From positions 21,169 through 85,168 of the forward strand of contig JANQQK010000046.1 in NCBI GenBank assembly GCA_028289375.1: a stretch of 64,000 bases of DNA, given 5' to 3'. Source of the stretch: Phycisphaerae bacterium. GTDB taxonomy: Bacteria > Planctomycetota > Phycisphaerae > UBA1845. The position numbers and the translations under genes are program-made. The stretch's first letter is position 1. Each line of letters opens with the position of its first letter. This document shows positions 44,263 to 53,952 of the stretch, in pieces. The notes beneath the pieces are model-generated. The model saw only the letters and a list, made by a program, of their open reading frames with translations. It searched no databases and was not told where the DNA came from.

Positions 44263-46212
44263 ATGACGTTGTTGGATGGAATCAAGTCGGCTGCCGACGT
44301 GCGCAAGCTGCCGGTATCGCAATTGCCCCAGCTTGCACAGGATGTCCGCGACCGGATTATCGAGGTCGTCGGTCGCAAGGGTGGTCACTTTGCGAGCAAT
44401 CTCGGCGTGGTCGAATTGACCATCGCCCTGCACCATGTGTTCGACTTCTCCCGCGATCGCCTGCTGTGGGACGTCGGTCACCAGTGCTACCCGCACAAAT
44501 TGCTCACCGGCCGCAATGACCGCTTCGATACGATTCGCGAAGCCGGCGGACTGAGCGGGTTCCCCGAGATCGCCGAAAGCGAGTACGACCTGTTCAACGT
44601 CGGCCACGCCGGTACCGCCATCGCGACGGCCGTCGGCATGGCCCGCGGTGACTCCCAAATGCGGCGAGATACCGCCGTCGTGTCTGTTGTCGGTGACGCG
44701 AGCATCGTAAACGGCGTCGCCTTTGAAGGTCTGAACCAGGCCGGTACGCTCGATCGTCAGTTCCTTTGCATTCTCAATGACAACGAATGGGGCATTGCTC
44801 CTTCGCAGGGCGCGGTGGCTGAGCATCTCGCAAAGTTCCGTACGAGCGGGGTTTACGAGGAATTGAAGACCCACGCGAAGTCGATTCTGCCCAAGCTTCC
44901 CGTCATCGGCAAAACGATGTTCGAGGCGCTGGACCACCTCAAGGAAGGCATCAAGACCACCATCAGCCCCCATCAGATGTTTGAGCAGATGGGCTTCGTC
45001 TACCTGGGCCCGATTGATGGCCACGACGTTGCCCACCTCATCGAAGTTCTGGAGGGTCTGAAGAACGTCCACCGCCCCGTGCTGCTGCATGTGCACACGA
45101 AGAAGGGCAAGGGATGCGACTGGGCGGTGGCGGAGCCGGGCAAATTCCACTCGCCCAAGCCATTCGTCATCGAGGGCGACAAAGCCACGATCAAGAGCGG
45201 TGCGGGCAAGAGCTGGACGCGGGCGTTCGTCGACTGCCTGATCAAGCTGGCCGAGAAAGATGAACGCATCTACGCCATGACCGCCGGCATGCCGGACGGC
45301 ACTGGCCTCGACAAGTTCGCCGACAAGTTCCCCGATCGCTGCCGCGACATCGGCATCGCCGAGAGCTGCACGGTCGACATGGCTGGCGGGATGGCCAAGA
45401 GCGGCCTTCGCCCAGTCTGCGCCATCTACTCAACTTTCCTACAACGCGCATTTGACCAGGTTTTCCAGGAAGTCGTCCTTCAGGGGCATCCGGTGATGTT
45501 CTGCATGGACCGCGGCGGCCTGGTGGGTGGCGACGGTGCCGTCCACCACGGGTTCCTCGACATTACGTTCCTTCGCGGGTTCCCCAACATGGTCGTGATG
45601 GCGCCCATGGACGAAACCGAGTTGCTCGAAGCCATGCGTTTCGGCCTGACGCTTGATGTTGCGTCGGCCATCCGCTACCCGCGCGACACCGTTCCCGAGC
45701 CGACACCGGGCGGTGCACCGTTTGAACTCGGCGTGTCGCGACGACTCCGTGAAGGCAATGACGCCACGATCCTCGCCTACGGCGTGATGGCCAATCAGGC
45801 GTTGGAGGCTGCGGACATCCTGTCGGGTGCTGGGTACGACGTGGCTGTCGTCAACGCCCGGTTCGCCAAGCCGATCGATCGTGACATGGTGCGTGAAGCC
45901 GTCGGACGCGGCGGACCAATTGTCACGGTCGAGGATCACTCTGTTTCGGGCGGGTTCGGATCGGCTGTGCTCGAGACGATGGTCGACATGGAACTGCCGG
46001 TTGGCCAATTCCGCCGACTCGGCATGCCGGCGGAACGGTTTGTGCGTCATGGTTCGCGCGGCGGGCAGTTGGCTGAGGTCGGCATCGACGCATCCGGCAT
46101 CGCGTCGGCTGTTCAGCAGATGCTTGAAGACCACGACGCCGATGGCGACGATGGTCGCTCAGACGTTGGTCGCACGTCGTCAGGCCGGCAGAACGAAATC
46201 CTTTCACGCTGA
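44263..46212 (+). CDS. dxs: 1-deoxy-D-xylulose-5-phosphate synthase
   Basis: DXS joins pyruvate and glyceraldehyde 3-phosphate, the first step of the MEP isoprenoid pathway. Diagnostic segments are GHQCYPHKLLTGR, the thiamine-diphosphate site VVGDASIVNGVAFEGL...NDNEWGIAPS, and in the pyrimidine domain IYSTFLQRAFDQVFQEV then DRGGLVGGDGAVHHGFLD. The C-terminal transketolase domain ends in a polar extension. The ATG at 44263 follows GGAGAGGTG. Gene order ispA-dxs-nadK, with short gaps, suggests one transcript. The acetyl-donating PDH operon starts 301 nt after nadK. Confidence 0.97.
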   Translation: MTLLDGIKSAADVRKLPVSQLPQLAQDVRDRIIEVVGRKGGHFASNLGVVELTIALHHVFDFSRDRLLWDVGHQCYPHKLLTGRNDRFDTIREAGGLSGFPEIAESEYDLFNVGHAGTAIATAVGMARGDSQMRRDTAVVSVVGDASIVNGVAFEGLNQAGTLDRQFLCILNDNEWGIAPSQGAVAEHLAKFRTSGVYEELKTHAKSILPKLPVIGKTMFEALDHLKEGIKTTISPHQMFEQMGFVYLGPIDGHDVAHLIEVLEGLKNVHRPVLLHVHTKKGKGCDWAVAEPGKFHSPKPFVIEGDKATIKSGAGKSWTRAFVDCLIKLAEKDERIYAMTAGMPDGTGLDKFADKFPDRCRDIGIAESCTVDMAGGMAKSGLRPVCAIYSTFLQRAFDQVFQEVVLQGHPVMFCMDRGGLVGGDGAVHHGFLDITFLRGFPNMVVMAPMDETELLEAMRFGLTLDVASAIRYPRDTVPEPTPGGAPFELGVSRRLREGNDATILAYGVMANQALEAADILSGAGYDVAVVNARFAKPIDRDMVREAVGRGGPIVTVEDHSVSGGFGSAVLETMVDMELPVGQFRRLGMPAERFVRHGSRGGQLAEVGIDASGIASAVQQMLEDHDADGDDGRSDVGRTSSGRQNEILSR

Positions 46213-46248
46213 GCGGTCCCCAAACGCCGCTCGGCAGGGACAGTGCCC

Positions 46249-47091
46249 ATGCGGCGGGTCTTTGTACTTGGAAATCCCCATAAGGACGGCATCGACGAAG
46301 CCATGGAGCGTGTCCGCGCCATCGCTTCGCGCCACTGCGAAGTGGTCGGGTCGGCCATGGGGTTCGAAGGCCACATCGCTGTCGAGTCGGGAGCCGATTT
46401 CATTACCGTTGTCGGGGGCGATGGGACGCTGCTGGCCGTGTGTCGGTCACTTGGCGCGGATCAGTTGCCCTTGGTGGGCATCAATTTCGGCAAACTGGGG
46501 TTTCTGGCGGAATTCACGATCGACGAGTTTGAGCAGAATCTGGCCACGATCATCGACGACGGGAATTTCGTCAGCGATTTGATGACCTTGCAGCTCGGCG
46601 TCCGATGCGGGCAGGAGCTTCGGGCGGAAAGCATGGCCGTCAACGACATCGTCGTTCACGCCGGGGCACCGTTTCGCATCGTCCGCATGGCTGTGCGGAT
46701 CAACGACAAGCATTTCACAACGGTGGGCGGTGACGGATTGATCGTGTGCACGCCGACGGGATCGACGGCCCACAACATGTCCGCCGGGGGCCCGCTGATG
46801 ATCGACGGGGCGCAGGGCATCGTGATCACGCCGTTGTGTCCGCACTCGCTGTCGCACCGTCCGGTGGTGATTGAGCATGATGCCCGCATTGAGATTGTCG
46901 TCGAACAGGCCAACGAGGGCACGACGGTGACGGTCGACGGTCAGGCCGGCCTGTCCCTCAAGGATGGCGACAAGCTGTGCATCGAGCGGAGCAAGGCCAA
47001 CTTCCGCCTCGTCCGCAACCCTGCCTACCCGAAATGGCATGGTTTGGTCACGAAACTGAACTGGGGCCAGTCACCGCGTTATGGCAGTTAG
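46249..47091 (+). CDS. nadK: NAD kinase
   Basis: NadK phosphorylates NAD to NADP. The signature GGDGTLL lies at about residues 48-55, followed by GINFGKLGFLAEF and the dinucleotide-contacting GDGLIVCTPTGSTAHNMSAGG. The 280-residue length is normal. Of two possible starts, the ATG at 46249 has AGGGA at 9 nt, while the GTG at 46243 is too close to it. NADPH is needed in the reductive steps of the MEP pathway, which fits the position after dxs. Confidence 0.96.
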   Translation: MRRVFVLGNPHKDGIDEAMERVRAIASRHCEVVGSAMGFEGHIAVESGADFITVVGGDGTLLAVCRSLGADQLPLVGINFGKLGFLAEFTIDEFEQNLATIIDDGNFVSDLMTLQLGVRCGQELRAESMAVNDIVVHAGAPFRIVRMAVRINDKHFTTVGGDGLIVCTPTGSTAHNMSAGGPLMIDGAQGIVITPLCPHSLSHRPVVIEHDARIEIVVEQANEGTTVTVDGQAGLSLKDGDKLCIERSKANFRLVRNPAYPKWHGLVTKLNWGQSPRYGS

Positions 47092-47392
47092 CAGTCCCGA
47101 TTCCAGTCATGCATTCCATCTGTCCCGTCACGGTGCCCATCTTGTCGGGTTTTCGATTCGCGTATATGGTGTTGTAACCGTCGTGAGGCGCTTTCTCGGG
47201 GTTCCCGTGCGTGCTTGCGATCGGCCGAGTCGTTGAAACGGCATTCGTTTTATTTGAACGCGATCAGCCGGATGTCGGCCCGCTGCCGGGCTGGGATCGT
47301 ACCGGCTGTGATCCTCTGATTTGGCTGCAGGATCACCCCTAGTGACGTGGAATCCCCGATTTTCGGGGGGCCACCGGGAGGAATGACCGCAC
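47092..47392 (+). promoter_or_regulatory. Long leader region before the PDH operon, with hairpin
   Basis: The 301-nt gap holds a weak promoter (TTGTCG at 47142, TATATG at 47163, spacing 15). A tight hairpin CCCCGA/TCGGGG (47354-47368) sits just upstream of the ribosome-binding site GGGAGGA. No T-run follows the hairpin, so it is not a standard terminator. A long leader with a hairpin near the start could regulate translation. There is no recognised riboswitch. Confidence 0.35.
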
Positions 47393-48490
47393 GTGCCCCG
47401 CAAAAACATCAAGATTGAGACGAAAATCGAGCACCTTTCCATCCTCGACGAAAAGGGCAAGTTCGACACCGCACTGGAGCCGAAGCTGGACGGCGATCGG
47501 CTGATGTACATGTACAAAATGATGCTGCTGACGCGGCGGCTGGATGAGCGGTTGCTCAACATGCAGCGTCAGGGGCGTATCGGTACCTACGCACCCGTTC
47601 GGGGGCAGGAGGCGGTGCAGATCGGCTCGGTCGTCGATCTGCGGCCTTCCGATTGGACGGTGCAGGCGTTCCGCGAGCCGGGCGTGTGTCTGCATCGCGG
47701 CTGGTCGATCAACACGATCATCAAATTCTGGGGCGGGTATGAGGAAGGCTGTGCGGTGCCGGAGGGCGTGAACGATACGCCGATCGCGGTGCCGGTGGCG
47801 TCGCAGGTGCCGCACATCACGGGCATCGCGTGGGGGATGAAGATCAAGAAGAAAGATGACGTGTGCATCGGCTTCTGCGGCGACGGCGGCACGTCGGAAG
47901 GAGATTTCCACGAGGGACTTACCTTCGCGGGCGTGTTCAAGGTGCCGGCGGTGTTCGTGATCGCCAACAACCAGTGGGCGATTTCGATTCCGCGTGAGAA
48001 GCAGACGGCGGCCAAGACGCTGGCGCAGAAGGCAGCGGGTTACGGCATGCCGGGTATTCAGGTGGATGGCAACGATGTGTTGGCGGTGTACGCCGCGACG
48101 AAGGAGGCTGTCGATCGTGCCCGTGCCGGCGAAGGTCCGACGCTGATCGAAGCCGTGACCTATCGCCTTGCGATGCACACGACGGCGGATGATCCGAAGA
48201 AGTACCGCTCCGACGAGGAAGTGAAGCGTTGGGAGAAGCGTGACCCGATTCCGCGGTTCGAGAAGTATCTGCGGGAGAAAGGCGTGCTCGATGACAAGAC
48301 CGTCGAAGAGCTGGAAGCCGACGTGGCGGAGACGATCAAGAAAGGCGTCGAGGAGTACGAGTCGACGCTGGATTGTGATCCGCTCGATTGCTTTGACTAC
48401 CTGTACAACGAGGTTCCAGCGGAACTGGTGGAACAGCGTGCGGAGTTTGCAGCCTGTCTGGAACGCGAAGGCGTGCGGACGGGGCATTGA
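47393..48490 (+). CDS. pdhA: Pyruvate dehydrogenase E1 component, alpha subunit
   Basis: The alpha subunit of the heterotetrameric E1 decarboxylates pyruvate with thiamine diphosphate. The cofactor motif is GDGGTSEGDFHEGLTFAGV followed by NNQWAISIPRE. MLLTRRLDERLLNMQRQGRI matches the N-terminal family pattern, and YRLAMHTTADDPKKYR lies after the cofactor site. The GTG start has GGGAGGA 10 nt upstream; an ATG at 47383 is out of frame. Branched-chain E1 alpha is similar, but the complete pdh-like operon favours pyruvate. First gene of pdhA-pdhB-pdhC-lpdA. Confidence 0.93.
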   Translation: MPRKNIKIETKIEHLSILDEKGKFDTALEPKLDGDRLMYMYKMMLLTRRLDERLLNMQRQGRIGTYAPVRGQEAVQIGSVVDLRPSDWTVQAFREPGVCLHRGWSINTIIKFWGGYEEGCAVPEGVNDTPIAVPVASQVPHITGIAWGMKIKKKDDVCIGFCGDGGTSEGDFHEGLTFAGVFKVPAVFVIANNQWAISIPREKQTAAKTLAQKAAGYGMPGIQVDGNDVLAVYAATKEAVDRARAGEGPTLIEAVTYRLAMHTTADDPKKYRSDEEVKRWEKRDPIPRFEKYLREKGVLDDKTVEELEADVAETIKKGVEEYESTLDCDPLDCFDYLYNEVPAELVEQRAEFAACLEREGVRTGH

Positions 48491-48549
48491 TGGTGGAATT
48501 GACCGTGGGTTTGGGCTGACTGGCAACTTGATTTAGCAGAGGACATGCA

Positions 48550-49530
48550 ATGGCACAGTTGAACATGGTCAAGGCGATCAACCAGGCGCTTCGCGAGGCG
48601 ATGCTGGAGGACGAGAACGTCGTTCAGATGGGCGAGGACATTGGCCAGGATGAGGGCGTCTTCCGCGTCACCGAGGGGTTGCTCAAGGAATTCGGCGAGG
48701 AGCGCGTGATCGATACGCCACTTGCTGAGGGGGCGATCGCAGGCTGTGCGGTGGGCATGGCGCTTTATGGATTGAAACCGGTCTGCGAGATGCAGTTTTC
48801 TGGATTTGCGTATCAGGCGTATCACCAGATCGAAGGTCACATGTCGCGGTATCGAAACCGCACGCGAGGCCGGTTCAACATGGCCATGGTGATTCGCATG
48901 CCGTTTGGCGGTGGCATTCGGGCGATTGAGCATCACAGCGAATCGCGCGAGGCGTTGTATGCCCACAATCCTGGTTTGAAGATGGTGATTCCGTCAGGAC
49001 CTCGAAACGCTCGGGCGCTGCTGATCGAATCGATCCGCACGCTGGATCCGGTGATCTTCTTCGAGCCGAAAGCGATGTATCGCGCATTTCGCGAGGAAGT
49101 GCCCGATGAAATCGAGACAATGCCGATCGGCAAGTCGCAGGTCGTGCGCGAGGGCAGCGACATCACGTTGATCACATACGGCGCGATGGTGCGGCCAACG
49201 GTCGAAGCGGCTGAGGATTTGGCAGACGAAGACGGCGTGTCGGCGGAGGTTGTGGACCTGTTGACGGTTTCGCCGCTGGACACGGAGACGATTGCGGCGT
49301 CGGTATCGAAAACGGGGCGAGCGGTCGTGGTGCACGAAGGCCCACGGACGTGCGGCGTGGGGGCGGAAGTGACCGCCCGTCTGGTGGAGAATGCGTTCTT
49401 CCACCTGGAGGCGCCGATTCGACGGATAACCGGATACGACGTACACTTTCCCTACTTCGCGCGGGAGCAGGCATTCCTGCCCAACGCGGATCGAATCAAA
49501 CATGCAGCCCGGGAGACCCTGGCGGTCTGA
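48550..49530 (+). CDS. pdhB: Pyruvate dehydrogenase E1 component, beta subunit
   Basis: The beta subunit shapes the E1 active site with PdhA. Motifs are MGEDIGQDEGVFRVTEGL, DTPLAEGAIAGCAVGMAL, and VVVHEGPRTCGVGAEV in the transketolase C-domain. The 326-residue length is standard. AGAGGA precedes the ATG. It follows pdhA by 59 nt and precedes the E2 gene by 66 nt. Together they form a standard alpha2beta2 E1 rather than the single-chain AceE of enterobacteria. Confidence 0.95.
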   Translation: MAQLNMVKAINQALREAMLEDENVVQMGEDIGQDEGVFRVTEGLLKEFGEERVIDTPLAEGAIAGCAVGMALYGLKPVCEMQFSGFAYQAYHQIEGHMSRYRNRTRGRFNMAMVIRMPFGGGIRAIEHHSESREALYAHNPGLKMVIPSGPRNARALLIESIRTLDPVIFFEPKAMYRAFREEVPDEIETMPIGKSQVVREGSDITLITYGAMVRPTVEAAEDLADEDGVSAEVVDLLTVSPLDTETIAASVSKTGRAVVVHEGPRTCGVGAEVTARLVENAFFHLEAPIRRITGYDVHFPYFAREQAFLPNADRIKHAARETLAV

Positions 49531-49596
49531 ACCGGTGTGGTCGGATAACAGGTTGGGTCGGCGATGGGGCCGACGCGTGGTTGCGGAGACGCAGTG

Positions 49597-50937
49597 ATGG
49601 CAACGGATTTCAAGCTTCCGGATCTTGGCGAGGGCATCACCGAAGCACAGATCGTGCGCGTGATGGTCAACGAGGGCGACCAGATTTCAGAAGATCAGAG
49701 TTTGTTCGAGGTGGAAACGGACAAGGCGGCGGTGGAGATTCCATCGCCGTTCGCTGGCGTGGCAGCCAAGGTTCACGTGGCCGCGGGCCAGACGGTTAAC
49801 GTCGGCGACGTGATGATCTCATTCGACGGCAACGGCGCAGCCAGTGCACCGGCCGCTGAAGAAAAGAAAGCCCCGGCGAAAGAGGAAGCCCCGAAGGCGG
49901 CTCCTGCGGCGGCGGCGAGTACGCCAGCGACATCGGCGGGTACCGCCAAACGTACGACGGCTCCTGCTGCTCCGGCGGTTCGCAAGCTTGCCCGCGAGAT
50001 GGGCGTGGACATCGACGTGATTGCCGGCAGTGGTCCGGGCGGTCGCGTGACGAAACAGGATGTGGAAGCGGCAGCCAGTGGCGGTGCCCCGGCGGCAGCG
50101 GCCACGCATGCATCAGCACCTGTTCCGGCGGGTGGCGTTCCTGCCGCAGTGCCGGTTGCAGCGGCTGCTCCGGCGGCTGTTGCTCCTCCGCCCTTCGCTC
50201 CACCGGCTGCGGTCGCACCGCCCGAGGGTCAGATCGATCAGGACAAGTGGGGCACGATTCGGCGCTCACCCCTGACGCAGATCCGCAAGACGATTGCAAA
50301 GCAGATGTCCAAGTCGGCTTACACCGCCGTGCATGTGACGCACATTGACGAGGTGGATGTGACCGAGCTGGAGCGCATTCGCAAGCAGTATCGCTCCGAG
50401 ACCGGCCAGCGCGTGACTGCGATGGCGTTCATCATGCGGGCGTTGTGCAACGCCCTGAAGAACCATTACGTGTTCAATGCCTCGATCGACATGGAGACCG
50501 AGGAGATTGTCTACAAGGATTACATCAATCTCGGAATCGCCGTGGACACCCCACGTGGTCTGGTCGTGCCCAACATCCGCAATGCCGATCACTATGGCGT
50601 CGGTGGGTTGAGTCAACAGTTGGCGCAGATCGCTGGGAAGGCCCGCAACATGAACTTCGCGGTGGATGATCTGCGTGGCGGCACATTCACGATCACCAAC
50701 GTCGGGGCGCTTGGCGGCATGTTCAGCACGCCGATCATCAACTATCCAGAGGTGGCGATCCTTGGATTGGGGCAGTCGAAGCAGAAGCCGGTGGTCAAGG
50801 ATGGTGAGATCGTGGTCCGCACGATGATGCCGTTCAGTATGTCGTTTGATCATCGCATTGCGGATGGAGCACAGGTGGCGCGATTCTGTGCGGAGCTGAT
50901 GGGTTATCTTCAGTACCCATTGAGCATGTTGATTTAG
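49597..50937 (+). CDS. pdhC: Dihydrolipoamide acetyltransferase, E2 of pyruvate dehydrogenase
   Basis: E2 carries the acetyl group on a swinging lipoyl arm. Residues 1-80 form one lipoyl domain with the modified Lys43 in ETDKAAVEI. An Ala/Pro-rich linker leads to the peripheral-subunit-binding domain (RKLAREMGVDIDVIAGSGPG) at about 135-165. After a second Ala/Pro linker comes the catalytic domain (about 215-446), ending in SMSFDHRIADGAQVARF, the HxxxDG active site. A single lipoyl domain is typical of Gram-positive-like and many environmental PDH. The ATG at 49597 follows GGAG. Confidence 0.95.
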   Translation: MATDFKLPDLGEGITEAQIVRVMVNEGDQISEDQSLFEVETDKAAVEIPSPFAGVAAKVHVAAGQTVNVGDVMISFDGNGAASAPAAEEKKAPAKEEAPKAAPAAAASTPATSAGTAKRTTAPAAPAVRKLAREMGVDIDVIAGSGPGGRVTKQDVEAAASGGAPAAAATHASAPVPAGGVPAAVPVAAAAPAAVAPPPFAPPAAVAPPEGQIDQDKWGTIRRSPLTQIRKTIAKQMSKSAYTAVHVTHIDEVDVTELERIRKQYRSETGQRVTAMAFIMRALCNALKNHYVFNASIDMETEEIVYKDYINLGIAVDTPRGLVVPNIRNADHYGVGGLSQQLAQIAGKARNMNFAVDDLRGGTFTITNVGALGGMFSTPIINYPEVAILGLGQSKQKPVVKDGEIVVRTMMPFSMSFDHRIADGAQVARFCAELMGYLQYPLSMLI

Positions 50938-50965
50938 TCGAAATCCAGCAAAGGCGAACAATCTG

Positions 50966-52360
50966 ATGGTGGTAGGCGAGTTTACGCAGGAGACGGACCT
51001 GCTCGTCATTGGCGGTGGTCCGGGCGGGTATTCCGCAGCCTTTCGTGCTGCACAGGCGGGCATTCAAACGATTATCGTCGAAGATCGCGACGGCAAGCTT
51101 GGCGGCGTCTGCCTGAATTGCGGATGCATCCCGTCCAAGACGTTGCTGCACGTGGCAGAGACGCTTCACGTGGCGGAGCATGCCAAGGACTTCGGCGTGT
51201 CGTTCTCCAAGCCGAAGATCGATCTCGACGGAGTCCGCAACTGGGAAAACAAGGTCATCGATAAGCTCGTTCGCGGGCTTGCGTCCGTCGCGAAGAAACA
51301 CTCGGTCGAGGTGATCAACGGGCGGGCGACGTTTGAGGATTCCAAGACGGTCGCCATCTCCGGTGGTGAGGTGTCACGGATCAAGTTCAAGAAGGCGATC
51401 ATCGCCACCGGTTCCTCGCCGGTATTCCTCAAGGGCATTCAGCTCGATCATCCGAAGGTGATGGACTCGACCGGTGCGCTCAAGCTCGAAGACGTCCCCA
51501 AGTCGCTGCTGGTTATTGGCGGTGGATACATCGGTCTCGAACTGGGGCAGGTGTATGCGTCGCTCGGCAGCGCGGTGACCGTCGTCGAGATGATGGACGC
51601 GCTGATCCCCGGTTGTGATCCGGACCTGGCCAAGCCGCTGGTAAAGCGCTGCGAGAAGATGTTCAAGGAAATCTCGCTCGGAGCGAGAGTGGTCGGAATG
51701 AAGGAAGCCGGCAAGTCAATCGAAGTGCAATTCGAGGGCGACAAGATCCCGGCAGACACGAAATTCGAGCGGGTGCTGGTCTCCGTTGGCCGCAAGCCGA
51801 ACACCGAAGGACTTGGGCTGGAGAAGACAAAGGTCGAAGTCGATCGCGGGTTCGTCAAGGTTGACGCACAGATGCGGACAGCCGACCCGAAGATCTTCGC
51901 CATTGGCGACGTCATCGGCAATCCGATGCTCGCCCACAAAGCCATCCACGAGGGATACGTCGTCGCCGATGTCATTGCCGGCAAGGACTCGGTTTTTGAT
52001 CGCCGGGTGATTCCCGCCGTGGTGTACACCGATCCCGAGGTTGCCTGGTGCGGACTGACCGAGCAGGAAGCCAAGCAACAGGGTCGCAAGGTGTCGGTCA
52101 AAAAGATGCAGTGGGTCGGTTCGGGTCGCGCGGCTGCAATTGGCCGAACGGACGGTTTGACGAAAATCATCTTTGATCCAGAGACGGATCGCGTGCTGGG
52201 CGTGGGGATCACCGGGCCACACGCTGGCGAAATGATCGCCGAAGGGTGTTTGGCCATCGAGATGGGGGCGGTGGCGACCGACCTGGCTGAAACGATTCAC
52301 CCGCACCCGACGTTGAGCGAGATGATGGGTGACATCGCCGGCGGTGTGGCGGCGCACTAG
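50966..52360 (+). CDS. lpdA: Dihydrolipoamide dehydrogenase, E3
   Basis: The flavoenzyme reoxidises dihydrolipoamide with NAD. It shows the FAD motif VIGGGPGGYSAA, the redox-active disulfide in GGVCLNCGCIPSKTLL (first and last Cys), the NAD motif VIGGGYIGLELG and the catalytic IHPHPTLSE near the C-terminus. Length is 464 residues. It follows the E2 gene by 28 nt and closes the operon. An extra Cys between the redox cysteines (CLNCGC) is a minor variation. Confidence 0.97.
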   Translation: MVVGEFTQETDLLVIGGGPGGYSAAFRAAQAGIQTIIVEDRDGKLGGVCLNCGCIPSKTLLHVAETLHVAEHAKDFGVSFSKPKIDLDGVRNWENKVIDKLVRGLASVAKKHSVEVINGRATFEDSKTVAISGGEVSRIKFKKAIIATGSSPVFLKGIQLDHPKVMDSTGALKLEDVPKSLLVIGGGYIGLELGQVYASLGSAVTVVEMMDALIPGCDPDLAKPLVKRCEKMFKEISLGARVVGMKEAGKSIEVQFEGDKIPADTKFERVLVSVGRKPNTEGLGLEKTKVEVDRGFVKVDAQMRTADPKIFAIGDVIGNPMLAHKAIHEGYVVADVIAGKDSVFDRRVIPAVVYTDPEVAWCGLTEQEAKQQGRKVSVKKMQWVGSGRAAAIGRTDGLTKIIFDPETDRVLGVGITGPHAGEMIAEGCLAIEMGAVATDLAETIHPHPTLSEMMGDIAGGVAAH

Positions 52361-52488
52361 TGACGAAATCCGGGTGGCGGTGTCGGTCGGTGCCGTGACG
52401 AAGACACGAATCGAATTCGACTCCACCAACCGCTAAAGCAGTGGGCCACCCGGGAATGCGGTTGGCGAGGCCGGAGAGGTGATTCCGG

Positions 52489-53952
52489 ATGACGCCTGAG
52501 TTCACGATTCGAGCGTTGGCTGACGCGATTGCCGAGGATCAGCTTTTCGAGCGTGATGCGACGCTGGTCGTCGGCGTTTCGGGCGGGCCTGATTCCATGG
52601 CGCTGCTGCACGCGCTGTGCAGCCTCAACAGCGAAGCCGATTTCGATCTCCGCATTCACGTTGCCCACGTCAACCACAAGCTCCGCGGATTCGAAGCCGA
52701 AAAAGACGTTGCGTTCGTCGAAGCGGCCGCTGACAGTCTAGAACTGCCCTGTTCGGTCTTCGCGACCGACGTCGCATCCCACGCCAAGAAGCGAGGCCAA
52801 TCGATTGAGGAAGCGGCGCGCGAAGAGCGTTACCACTTTCTCGAACGCGTGTGCATTCAGGTCGGCGCTCAACGGGCAGCCGTTGGGCACCATGCGGATG
52901 ACCAAGCCGAGACGGTACTGTTTCGCATACTCCGCGGAACGGGTTTGCGGGGACTGGGCGGGATTCCCACAAGCCGCCCGATCAGCCCCATGAGCGACGC
53001 ACGCGTCGTTCGCCCATTGCTGCGTTTCACACGCTCGCAAATCGTTGATTTTCTATCCGACCGCGGCATCCCCTATCGCGAGGATCGCACGAACGAATCA
53101 ACCGAGATCATGCGCAACCGCATTCGGCACACGATCCTGCCGAAACTCGAGGAGGACGTGAACCCGCAGGTGCGCGATGCGTTGATCCGTCTCAGCGAGC
53201 AGGCAAGGTGGGTCGAGGAATACCTCAACGAGACAGCCCAACGCACACTGGAAACACTCGTCATCAGCCGCACTGATCAGGAGATGACATTGAATGCCGC
53301 GTCGCTGGCCCGCAAGAACCGCATCATCCAGACCGAATTGGTTTGGCGATCCGTCGCGTCGTTCGAACTGGGCCAGCAGGATCTCGCCTTCACGCACATC
53401 AAGTCGGTACTCGACCTGATCAACGATCCCGCCAGCGGGAAACAGGTCTCGCTACCGGGCGGCATGACCATATCCAAGTTGTACGATCGGCTGATCATCT
53501 CGATGCCCACCGACGAACCGCGTGAGATGATCGCGCCCGACGTCGTCCTGCACATGCCGGGTGTCACGCATCTGCCGGTTCGCGGTATGGAAATCGCCTG
53601 CGACCTGCGTGAATTGCAACCCGGCGAATTGGAGACCTGGCGCGAAGAGAGACACCCATACGAACAGATCGTCGACATGGAAAAGGTGCAATTGCCGCTG
53701 ACGGTGCGGGCGCGACGTGCGGGAGACCGATTCTGGCCTTTGGGGGCACCGGGTTCCAAGAAGCTGGCCGAGTTTCTGATCGACGCGAAGGTCACCCCCG
53801 CCGAGCGCGATCGCGTGGCCGTCGTCTGCGATCAACTGGGGCCCGTCTGGATCGTTGGCCACCGCATCGACGAGCGTGTCAAGCTGACGCGCCAATCGAA
53901 ACGCGTCCTGCACATCAAAGCCAGACCGCTGGGGCATGGCGAGGACGAATGA
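52489..53952 (+). CDS. tilS: tRNA(Ile)-lysidine synthase
   Basis: TilS converts cytidine 34 of the minor tRNA-Ile(CAU) to lysidine so that it reads AUA. The PP-loop is VVGVSGGPDSMALLHAL near residue 30. The HVNHKLRG and GHHADDQAETVLFRILRGTG segments are diagnostic. The C-terminal part (ARRAGDRFWPLGAPGSKKLA) matches the TilS C-domain. The ATG follows GGAGAGG. Its last four bases overlap the start of the next gene (ATGA), so the two are translationally coupled. Confidence 0.95.
   Translation: MTPEFTIRALADAIAEDQLFERDATLVVGVSGGPDSMALLHALCSLNSEADFDLRIHVAHVNHKLRGFEAEKDVAFVEAAADSLELPCSVFATDVASHAKKRGQSIEEAAREERYHFLERVCIQVGAQRAAVGHHADDQAETVLFRILRGTGLRGLGGIPTSRPISPMSDARVVRPLLRFTRSQIVDFLSDRGIPYREDRTNESTEIMRNRIRHTILPKLEEDVNPQVRDALIRLSEQARWVEEYLNETAQRTLETLVISRTDQEMTLNAASLARKNRIIQTELVWRSVASFELGQQDLAFTHIKSVLDLINDPASGKQVSLPGGMTISKLYDRLIISMPTDEPREMIAPDVVLHMPGVTHLPVRGMEIACDLRELQPGELETWREERHPYEQIVDMEKVQLPLTVRARRAGDRFWPLGAPGSKKLAEFLIDAKVTPAERDRVAVVCDQLGPVWIVGHRIDERVKLTRQSKRVLHIKARPLGHGEDE

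Noticed and set aside
43981..45150. Long minus-strand frame opposite the prenyl synthase and dxs
   Set aside because: It runs across two clear metabolic genes and shows shadow-type composition.
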